Assembly (NCBI GenBank): GCA_937896185.1
Contig: CALBMG010000282.1
Span: 1 to 11,673, forward strand
Direction of reading: 5' to 3'
Source: an uncultured Microbacteriaceae bacterium
GTDB lineage: Bacteria > Actinomycetota > Actinomycetes > Actinomycetales > Microbacteriaceae
Length of the DNA: 11,673 nucleotides
In this document: positions 6,778 through 11,673 of the stretch, in pieces
Layout: every line of letters starts with the position of its first letter
How positions within the stretch are numbered: the stretch's first letter is position 1
Translations under genes and position numbers: made by a program
The notes under the pieces: generated by a model
Database searches by the model: none
Seen by the model: only the letters and a program-made list of their open reading frames with translations
What the model was told of the DNA's origin: nothing

Positions 6778-6783
6778 GAATTT

Positions 6784-6790
6784 TCCCTTC
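6784..6790 (-). promoter_or_regulatory. Shine-Dalgarno GAAGGGA deciding the start of DUF805 paralog 3
   Basis: GAAGGGA on the minus strand is 6 nt before ATG at 6777. It overlaps the in-frame TTG at 6792, so the longer frame has no room for its own SD. Confidence 0.65.
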
Positions 6791-6792
6791 AA

Positions 6793-6810
6793 GTTACTTT
6801 TTACTGTAAC
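6793..6810. repeat. Inverted repeat GTTAC-N8-GTAAC in the DUF805/UPF0182 divergent region
   Basis: GTTAC (6793-6797) and GTAAC (6806-6810) are perfect inverted copies separated by 8 nt (TTTTTACT). The repeat covers the likely -10 of paralog 3, a position where a dimeric regulator would repress it. Only one copy is seen in the window. Confidence 0.35.
6803..6808 (-). promoter_or_regulatory. Candidate -10 box (TACAGT) of DUF805 paralog 3
   Basis: TACAGT on the minus strand fits TAnnnT and ends 25 nt before the ATG at 6777, leaving a short leader with the SD. A CTGACA at 6823-6828 resembles a -35 but is only 14 nt away, shorter than normal. Confidence 0.35.
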
Positions 6811-6860
6811 CCCGCGTGATGCTGTCAGCGATATTTCGCCTTCCCGGTTTGCTGCGCGGG

Positions 6861-6866
6861 TAGCAT
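6861..6866 (+). promoter_or_regulatory. Candidate -10 box (TAGCAT) of the UPF0182 gene
   Basis: TAGCAT fits TAnnnT and lies 22 nt upstream of the TTG start at 6889, with the SD in between. This is nearly the same layout as the PDZ-Lon gene. No clear -35 is visible. Confidence 0.4.
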
Positions 6867-6875
6867 CGACGTAAC

Positions 6876-6882
6876 GAAGGAG
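6876..6882 (+). promoter_or_regulatory. Shine-Dalgarno GAAGGAG supporting a TTG start at 6889
   Basis: A near-perfect GAAGGAG stands 6 nt upstream of TTG at 6889. No ATG or GTG in frame is better placed, so the weak TTG codon is compensated by a strong SD. Confidence 0.75.
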
Positions 6883-6888
6883 TCAGTT

Positions 6889-9723
6889 TTGTCTAACCCC
6901 ACCGCCCCCGTCCGTCGCCGTTCGCCACTCACTGTCACCGTCGCGGTGCTGGGTGTGTTGATTGCCGCATTCTTTGGTTTTGCTTCCATCTATGTGGATG
7001 TGCTGTGGTTCCAGCAGAGCGGATTCGAAACCGTGCTGTTCACTCAATGGGGTGCAATGCTCGCCATTGGCGCCGTCGGATTTGTGGGTATGGCCGTCCC
7101 CGTGTGGTTCAGCATGTGGATTGCGTTCCGCATGCGCCCGATGACGGTGCGCCTTTCCGAGGGAGCAGAGCGCTACCGCCAGGCCATCGAGCCGCTGCGC
7201 CGCCTGCTCATGTATGTGGGACCCGCGTTATTGGGTGTGTTGGCGGCAATGGCCGCAGCAGCGAACTGGCCCACAATTTTGAGCTGGCTGCACCGCACCC
7301 CTTTTGGCACTGTCGACCCGCAGTTTGGTTTGGACGTGTCCTTCTACATCTTTGAATTGCCATTCCTGCAGTCTGTTGTGCAGTTTGTGTCCGGCGTGCT
7401 GATTATCGCGTTGGTGCTCGGTGCGGGTACATCGTTTGTGTACGGTGGCGTTCGCATCACGGGCCGCGACATCGTGATTTCGAAGACTGTTCGCGTTCAG
7501 TTGGCTGTGACGGCTTCGCTGTACCTGATCGCGCAGTCCGCCAGCCTGTGGTTGGACCAGTACCACACCTTGGTCGTGCAGGGTCAGGGCTTCCTGGCCA
7601 CCGGCGCGGGCTACACCGAGGCTAATGCGGTAATTCCGGGTCACCAGATCATGGCCGGCATTGCTGCGGTGATTGCCGTGTTCTTTGTCTTCACCGCAAT
7701 CACCGGAAAATGGCGTTTGCCTATCGTTGGTGTCTCAATGTTGATTGTGTCGAGCCTTCTCATTGGCGCTGGTTATCCCTGGATTGTTCAGCGATTCCAA
7801 GTCGACCCCAGCGCTCGTACCCTCGAGGCCGAGTACATCACCCGCAACATCGAGGCGACCCGTGCGGCGTTCGGCGTCGACACCGTCGAGACCGTGCCGT
7901 ACGAGGCAAAGACCGACGCCACTCCAGGCGCCTTGCGCGCCGATGCAGAAACCACTGCACACATCCGCATCATCGACCCGGGCCTCGTCAGTGATGCCTT
8001 CGCTCAGCTGGAACAGTTCCGTCAGTACTACAACTTTGCTGATCACCTCGATGTTGACCGGTACACAATTGACGGCGAAAAGCAGGACACCGTTCTGGCT
8101 GTGCGTGAACTTAACCAGGCAGGCCAGTCCAGCCGAAGCTGGTACAACGACACCATCGTGTACACCCACGGTTACGGTGTGGTCGCCGCATACGGCAACA
8201 AGCGTACGGTCGACGGTCAGCCCCAGTTCCTCGAGTCGGGTATTCCCGTATCGGGCACCCTGGGCGACTACGAGCCTCGCATCTATTTCGGCGAGAACTC
8301 GCCCGAGTATTCGATCGTGGGCGGCACCAATGACAAGGGTGCGCTGGAGCTCGACTATCCGTCAGCGAACTCGGACAGCGACGCCGCGAACGCCACCTAC
8401 ACGTTCGCCGGCGACGGTGGACCGAAGCTCGACAACATCTTTACCCGCCTCGTCTATGCGATGCATTTCCAGTCGGAGCAGATCCTGTTGTCCGACGCAA
8501 TCACGGCCGACTCGCAGATTCTGTACGAACGCAACCCCCTTGTGCGCGTCAACAAGGTTGCGCCGTACCTGACCTTGGATAGTGACCCTTACCCCGCTGT
8601 GGTCGACGGTCGTATCGTGTGGATTGTTGACGGTTACACCACGTCCGGTAACTATCCGTATTCGACCCAGGTCGACATGGAAACCGCGATTCAGGACACC
8701 TACACCGCGGGTAGTGTGATGGCGATTGGTGACGTCAACTACATTCGCAACTCGGTGAAGGCCACAGTCGACGCCTATGACGGATCGGTGACACTGTACG
8801 CGTGGGACAAGGAAGACCCGCTGTTGACCACATGGTCAAGCATTTTCCCGACCACCATCGAACCGATGTCGAAAATGAGCGACAGCTTGATCGAGCACGT
8901 TCGGTACCCCTCGGACCTTTTCAAGGTTCAGCGTGAAGTGTTGGGCAACTACCACGTCACCGACCCGGGGACCTTCTACTCGTCCGAGGACACCTGGGTG
9001 ACCCCGAATGACCCGGTGTCGTCCACCGAAGACCCCAAGCATCAGCCTGCGTACTACTTGACCATGCAGATGCCGGGTTCGGATAACCCTGCTTTCTCGA
9101 TTTATTCGACCTTCATTCCGAAGTCGACCGGTTCGACAACCCGAAACGTGCTCTACGGATATCTTTCGGCGAACTCGGATCCGGGCCCTGAATACGGCAA
9201 GCTCACCCTGTTGACGCTGCCGAAGCAAACCACTGTTCCGGGTCCGGGGCAGGTTCAAACCCAGTTCGACACGGACCCCGAGGTCAGCAAGGTTCTCAAC
9301 TTGCTGCGCCAAGGAACATCCGAGGTTATTGCTGGTAACCTGCTGACACTTCCCGTTGGTGGCGGTTTGCTGTATGTCCAGCCCGTGTACGTGCAATCCA
9401 CTGGCGAGACGTCGTACCCGTTGCTGCGCAAGATTCTGGTGGCATTCGGTGATTCAATTGCTTTCGAGGACACCCTGGATCAGGCCTTGGATTCGCTGTT
9501 TGGCGGTGACTCAGGATCCGAAACACCGGTGACTCCGGTCGACCCCGAGAACCCGACAGACCCGGGAACACTGTCTCCCGAACTGAAGGCGGCACTCGAG
9601 GATGCGCGTCAGGCGCTCGCAGATCGCGTGGCTGCATACGCGGCGAATGACCTGGTGGCCGCAGCCGCAGCCGACGTAGCACTGCAGGCCGCATTGGAGA
9701 AGGCCATCGAACTGAGCCAGTAG
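6889..9723 (+). CDS. UPF0182 family large membrane protein (Rv3193c-like)
   Basis: A 944-residue protein, near the usual length for the family. The N-terminal third has about seven membrane segments (roughly 14-36, 56-80, 105-124, 158-182, 203-222, 254-273 and 278-297). Family blocks include DPQFGLDVSFYIFELPFL at 143-160, GYTEANAVIPG at 241-251 and, just after the last helix, QRFQVDPSARTLEAEYI at 301-317. The large domain from about 300 to 870 is hydrophilic and probably extracytoplasmic. The end has the usual YPLLRKILVAFGD block, a Pro/Asp/Thr-rich linker, and an Ala-rich helical tail of about 50 residues. Start is TTG at 6889 with GAAGGAG 6 nt upstream. Mycobacterial homologues adjoin the PDZ protease, but here three DUF805 genes intervene. 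No function is established; an envelope role is inferred from topology. No terminator separates it from the tRNA 46 nt downstream. Confidence 0.95.
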   Translation: MSNPTAPVRRRSPLTVTVAVLGVLIAAFFGFASIYVDVLWFQQSGFETVLFTQWGAMLAIGAVGFVGMAVPVWFSMWIAFRMRPMTVRLSEGAERYRQAIEPLRRLLMYVGPALLGVLAAMAAAANWPTILSWLHRTPFGTVDPQFGLDVSFYIFELPFLQSVVQFVSGVLIIALVLGAGTSFVYGGVRITGRDIVISKTVRVQLAVTASLYLIAQSASLWLDQYHTLVVQGQGFLATGAGYTEANAVIPGHQIMAGIAAVIAVFFVFTAITGKWRLPIVGVSMLIVSSLLIGAGYPWIVQRFQVDPSARTLEAEYITRNIEATRAAFGVDTVETVPYEAKTDATPGALRADAETTAHIRIIDPGLVSDAFAQLEQFRQYYNFADHLDVDRYTIDGEKQDTVLAVRELNQAGQSSRSWYNDTIVYTHGYGVVAAYGNKRTVDGQPQFLESGIPVSGTLGDYEPRIYFGENSPEYSIVGGTNDKGALELDYPSANSDSDAANATYTFAGDGGPKLDNIFTRLVYAMHFQSEQILLSDAITADSQILYERNPLVRVNKVAPYLTLDSDPYPAVVDGRIVWIVDGYTTSGNYPYSTQVDMETAIQDTYTAGSVMAIGDVNYIRNSVKATVDAYDGSVTLYAWDKEDPLLTTWSSIFPTTIEPMSKMSDSLIEHVRYPSDLFKVQREVLGNYHVTDPGTFYSSEDTWVTPNDPVSSTEDPKHQPAYYLTMQMPGSDNPAFSIYSTFIPKSTGSTTRNVLYGYLSANSDPGPEYGKLTLLTLPKQTTVPGPGQVQTQFDTDPEVSKVLNLLRQGTSEVIAGNLLTLPVGGGLLYVQPVYVQSTGETSYPLLRKILVAFGDSIAFEDTLDQALDSLFGGDSGSETPVTPVDPENPTDPGTLSPELKAALEDARQALADRVAAYAANDLVAAAAADVALQAALEKAIELSQ

Positions 9724-9750
9724 AGGTGTTCTGAGCCGCTCATTTCGCGT

Positions 9751-9767
9751 GGTAGACTTGTTCTACC
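9751..9767. repeat. Perfect inverted repeat GGTAGA-CTTGT-TCTACC in the tRNA promoter region
   Basis: Six perfect pairs around a 5-nt spacer end 2 nt before the tRNA. It overlaps the probable -10 TAGACT (9753-9758) and the expected transcript start. It could be an operator, a 5'-leader hairpin or chance. Confidence 0.4.
9753..9758 (+). promoter_or_regulatory. Candidate -10 box (TAGACT) of the initiator tRNA gene
   Basis: TAGACT fits TAnnnT and would start transcription near 9765, about five bases before the mature tRNA 5' end. TTCTGA at 9729-9734 is a weak -35 candidate at 18 nt spacing. It matters because no terminator follows the UPF0182 gene, so readthrough could also supply the tRNA. Confidence 0.4.
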
Positions 9768-9769
9768 GA

Positions 9770-9843
9770 CGCGGGATGGAGCAGCTCGGTAGCTCGCCGG
9801 GCTCATAACCCGGAGGTCGTAGGTTCAAATCCTGCTCCCGCAA
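9770..9843 (+). tRNA. Initiator tRNA-fMet (CAT anticodon), CCA not encoded
   Basis: The cloverleaf reads directly. The acceptor strand CGCGGGA (9770-9776) pairs with TCCCGCA (9836-9842), except that C1 faces A72, the mismatch that marks bacterial initiator tRNA. The discriminator is A at 9843. The D arm contains AGCTCGGTAGCT. The anticodon stem CCGGG/CCCGG carries three consecutive G-C pairs next to the loop CTCATAA, with CAT at 9804-9806, also an initiator hallmark. The T arm is GTAGG-TTCAAAT-CCTGC with one G-T pair. The next bases are CTG, so CCA must be added by the nucleotidyltransferase. Confidence 0.97.
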
Positions 9844-9850
9844 CTGAAAT

Positions 9851-9879
9851 CGAAAGCCCCTCTTCGCGAGGGGCTTTCG
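9851..9879 (+). terminator. Strong hairpin terminator after the initiator tRNA
   Basis: CGAAAGCCCCTC (9851-9862), the loop TTCGC and GAGGGGCTTTCG (9868-9879) form a perfect 12-bp stem. The stem ends in TTTCG and no long U run follows, as is common for actinobacterial terminators. It sits 7 nt after the tRNA and isolates it from the nitrilase gene. Confidence 0.88.
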
Positions 9880-9909
9880 TGCATTCTGGTGGACGCATTC
9901 TTGCCGCGG

Positions 9910-9915
9910 TAGGCT
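9910..9915 (+). promoter_or_regulatory. Candidate -10 box (TAGGCT) of the nitrilase-family gene, probably leaderless
   Basis: TAGGCT fits TAnnnT and ends exactly 6 nt before ATG at 9922, with no SD in between. This is the same spacing as for the DUF2342 and lipoprotein genes. No clear -35 is visible. Confidence 0.45.
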
Positions 9916-9921
9916 CGGCAC

Positions 9922-10707
9922 ATGCCCACTGTCAACACCGTCGCCGCGCAGTTTGCGCCGAGCGCCGACGCGCAGTCCAACCTCGAGTTCATTTCGCGCA
10001 CGGTTTCTGCACACCCTGACGCGCAGCTGTTCGTTTTTCCTGAATACTCGGCCTGGTTCCATCCCGACCCTCGATCGTGGGGAGAGGGAGCCCAGTCGGT
10101 GGACGGGGATTTCGTAGCCAGCCTTGTGGGGTTGGTGGCGGGTTCGGATCGTGTGATCGTGGCGGGGTTTATTGAAATTGCGGGTGAGCATCTCTTCAAC
10201 GCTGTCGTCGCGGTGTCTTCGGCGGGCGTGCTCGCGCACTATCGCAAACTGCACCTGTATGACGCGTTCGGTCACCGCGAATCCGACTGGCTATCGGCCG
10301 GGGACGCGGCCGAAGCCCCCGCTGTATTTACCGTCGGAGGACTGGTCTGCGGTATTCAGACATGCTATGACATACGTTTCCCCGAGGTGTCACGCCGATT
10401 GATTGATGCTGGTGCCGAGGTGCTGATTGTTCCTAGCGATTGGGTTCCGGGTGAGGGAAAGTCGTTGGCGTGGAACACGTTGACGACAGCTCGCGCGATT
10501 GAGAACGTTGCCTACCTAGTGGCGGCCAACCATGTGGCGCCGTCGGGTACCGGTGAATCGCGCATTGTGTCGCCACTGGGTGCGGGAACCGAACTGGCCG
10601 CGGGCGCGACGGTTGTGTCCGCTGTGCTCGATCGTGATCAAGTTGCAGCTGCCCGTGAACGAAACCCAGCTCTGGCATTGCGCAGGTTTGGGATCATCCC
10701 TCGATAA
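9922..10707 (+). CDS. Carbon-nitrogen hydrolase (nitrilase superfamily) amidohydrolase
   Basis: A 261-residue cytoplasmic enzyme of the nitrilase superfamily (alpha-beta-beta-alpha fold), close to the usual length for Nit1/Nit2-type amidases. The catalytic triad is plain: Glu41 in FVFPEYS, Lys109 in YRKLHLYD and Cys148 in QTCYDIRFPE. Glu120 in GHRESDW matches the conserved ES glutamate seen in Nit2-like members. It also has the usual WNTLTTARAIENVAYLVAANH stretch, whose Arg-Ala-Ile-Glu-Asn part lies at 191-195. Such enzymes hydrolyse amide bonds of small molecules; candidates are omega-amidase and deaminated glutathione amidase, but the substrate cannot be read from sequence. Start ATG at 9922 has no SD and a TAGGCT 6 nt upstream, suggesting leaderless translation. 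It is isolated upstream by the tRNA terminator. The 49-bp gap to the next gene holds no clear terminator. There is no operon context for substrate inference. Confidence 0.93.
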   Translation: MPTVNTVAAQFAPSADAQSNLEFISRTVSAHPDAQLFVFPEYSAWFHPDPRSWGEGAQSVDGDFVASLVGLVAGSDRVIVAGFIEIAGEHLFNAVVAVSSAGVLAHYRKLHLYDAFGHRESDWLSAGDAAEAPAVFTVGGLVCGIQTCYDIRFPEVSRRLIDAGAEVLIVPSDWVPGEGKSLAWNTLTTARAIENVAYLVAANHVAPSGTGESRIVSPLGAGTELAAGATVVSAVLDRDQVAAARERNPALALRRFGIIPR

Positions 10708-10744
10708 CTGGGGATAATTTCGGCAGGAATACCGCCGAGAGTCG

Positions 10745-10750
10745 TATGTT
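10745..10750 (+). promoter_or_regulatory. Candidate -10 box (TATGTT) of the lipoprotein gene, probably leaderless
   Basis: TATGTT fits TAnnnT and ends 6 nt before ATG at 10757, with no SD between. It is the third case of this exact layout in the window. Confidence 0.45.
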
Positions 10751-10756
10751 CCGTGC

Positions 10757-11350
10757 ATGAGAAATTCACTGGGGCTTGCATCGGCGCTGGCGGTAATGCT
10801 GTTAACCGGATGCGCTGCGGCGCCTGAATCTGCTGTCACATCATCTGTAACGCCCGATTCAGTAAAAGAATCCGATGCGTTACCGGACGATGACAATGGC
10901 GCGCACCCGGGCGCGGATTCCACCGCACAGTCTGAGGACGAAACACGAGCCCGCGCGGCGTTCGACGCGTATGTTGTGGCCTCGGACGCGGTACTGCAGG
11001 CGGGTGGCCGCGACGTCGATGCAGTGGCGCGAGTTGTCACACAGGAATGGTTCGAGACTGAAAAATCAGGATTTGAGCGGATCCGCGATGCGGGACTGCG
11101 CCAGGTAGGCGACACCCTGATTACGGTAACCGACCTCGCCTACGTGGCACACGATTCCGGGCAGACCGAGGTGGCGCTGTATGCCTGTCAGTCCACCGAA
11201 AATCTGCGAATTGTGGACGCCCAGGGTGTGACGGTTTCGGGTCCAGCGACTACGACACTAGTAACTGTTTTCGTCCGCTTGACGGACACGACCGCGCTCG
11301 TTGACGCCATTTCACCCGCCGCGGATTCCACCTGGTGCCTGTCGCAGTGA
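10757..11350 (+). CDS. Secreted lipoprotein of unknown function (possibly NTF2-like)
   Basis: A 197-residue lipoprotein. It has a short n-region with Arg2, a hydrophobic core at about 5-16, and the lipobox LTGC with lipidated Cys19. Residues 20-62 form a Ser/Asp/Ala-rich linker to the membrane. The folded part (about 63-197) starts with a helix, ETRARAAFDAYVVASDAVL, and has beta-rich stretches GDTLITVTDLAYV and TEVALYACQSTENLRIVDAQG. The last resembles the 'aCqDxS...vDaxG' segment common in actinobacterial NTF2/SnoaL-like lipoproteins, but that call is tentative. Cys144 and Cys194 could form a disulfide. Start ATG at 10757 has TATGTT 6 nt upstream and no SD. Its stop overlaps the start of the next secreted protein (GTGA), so the two are translationally coupled. 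Confidence 0.85.
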   Translation: MRNSLGLASALAVMLLTGCAAAPESAVTSSVTPDSVKESDALPDDDNGAHPGADSTAQSEDETRARAAFDAYVVASDAVLQAGGRDVDAVARVVTQEWFETEKSGFERIRDAGLRQVGDTLITVTDLAYVAHDSGQTEVALYACQSTENLRIVDAQGVTVSGPATTTLVTVFVRLTDTTALVDAISPAADSTWCLSQ

Positions 11351-11673
11351 GCCGTTCGGGCAGGGAGTGGCGTGAGAGTGCGATTGCGCTGGTCATGTCG
11401 TCGGTGATCGTGCTGTCGTCCCAGTCGGGCGCAGTGGGTGCGGAAACGTCTCTGTGCACGTTTTCGGAAATCAATTCGGGCGCGTGCGTGGTCAACGGTG
11501 TTGTCAATGCCGACCGTGTGGACCTGATCGGCAGTGGTGAGCGAGCAGGCGTGGACCCCACGGCCGGCACGGACGACGAGACCACCTCGAGCACCGGCAC
11601 TGGGACGGGCACGGGTTCGGGCGACGGGCGATCCGAGTGGCAGGGGGATTGCACAATCATCGTGCACGACATT
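11347..11673 (+). CDS. Secreted protein of unknown function, 3' end beyond the window
   Basis: An open frame of 109 codons runs from GTG at 11347 to the window end without a stop. The GTG overlaps the lipoprotein stop codon (GTGA), which indicates translational coupling. The N-terminus (RSGREWRESAIALVMSSVIV) has a basic n-region and a hydrophobic core, with a probable signal peptidase I site after SGAVGA (about residue 32). The mature part has Cys37, Cys47 (GACVVNGVVN) and Cys102 (GDCTIIVHDI). Between them lies a disordered Asp/Glu/Thr/Ser/Gly linker with a (TG)4 tract at about 83-90. I do not recognise the family. The linker suggests a second domain further on. No SD is seen, as expected for a coupled start. 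Reality is supported by coupling, the signal peptide and G/C-rich third positions; function is unknown. Confidence 0.75.
   Translation, partial: MSRSGREWRESAIALVMSSVIVLSSQSGAVGAETSLCTFSEINSGACVVNGVVNADRVDLIGSGERAGVDPTAGTDDETTSSTGTGTGTGSGDGRSEWQGDCTIIVHDI

Noticed and set aside
6778..6792. TTG start at 6792 for DUF805 paralog 3
   Set aside because: The SD GAAGGGA overlaps this TTG and is correctly placed for the ATG at 6777, which also matches the MDF start of paralog 1.
9763..10275. Minus-strand open frame spanning the tRNA, the terminator and the nitrilase start
   Set aside because: It crosses a certain tRNA and terminator, and the opposite strand encodes the nitrilase catalytic Glu and Lys. 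No real gene is supported.
10721..10737. Possible terminator CGGC...GCCG after the nitrilase gene
   Set aside because: Only four base pairs around a 9-nt loop and no U run; too weak to call.
11188..11672. Two minus-strand open frames across the lipoprotein end and the last gene
   Set aside because: The plus strand has a lipobox protein and a coupled secreted protein with signal peptide. The minus frames look like shadows of G/C-rich codons and lack any start signal.
1..11673. CRISPR, transposon, prophage, toxin-antitoxin or defence island
   Set aside because: I saw no direct-repeat array, transposase, integrase, terminal inverted repeats or small toxin-like pairs. Codon style is uniform across the window, so there is no clear sign of recent transfer.

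Overview
The window is chromosomal DNA from a GC-rich actinobacterium. Supporting signs are a strong G/C third-position preference, many GTG/TTG starts, TAnnnT-type -10 boxes, probable leaderless genes, and several protein families that are largely actinobacterial (UPF0182, the DUF2342/zincin_2 protein, UvrD2). My best guess is a Micrococcales/Microbacteriaceae-like lineage. This rests on protein style and synteny and was not tested by any search.

Left part (1-4638): the 3' two-thirds of a UvrD2-type helicase on + runs convergently into a - strand pair. The pair is an E1-like/TOMM-cyclodehydratase-like protein (downstream) and a DUF2342 zincin-like protein (upstream). The helicase and the E1-like gene overlap tail to tail by 98 bp. 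The DUF2342 gene is divergent from a membrane-anchored PDZ-Lon (YlbL-type) serine protease, with only 59 bp between them. From memory, the order and orientation match the Mycobacterium tuberculosis segment uvrD2 (Rv3198c) ... Rv3196, Rv3195, Rv3194c, Rv3193c.

Middle (4648-6888): three tandem DUF805 membrane-protein genes lie on -, each with its own Shine-Dalgarno. They sit between the PDZ protease and the UPF0182 gene, which are neighbours in mycobacteria. The last of the three in transcription order carries a Lys/Ala/Pro-rich tail like histone H1. The trio looks like a lineage-specific insertion and expansion.

Right part (6889-11673): this holds a large UPF0182 membrane protein (TTG start, clear SD), an initiator tRNA-Met without encoded CCA but with the diagnostic C1/A72 mismatch, and a 12-bp-stem terminator. 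A nitrilase-superfamily amidohydrolase follows. Last is a two-gene unit of a lipoprotein and a secreted protein joined by a GTGA overlap; the second gene runs off the window.

Most of the window is conserved envelope, proteolysis and housekeeping material. I see no CRISPR, transposon, phage or toxin-antitoxin system and no clear undescribed defence system. The best leads are the DUF805 trio with its basic tail, the sense-antisense gene ends at 1260-1357, the identical 6-nt spacing of three apparent leaderless starts, and the truncated secreted pair at the right edge.
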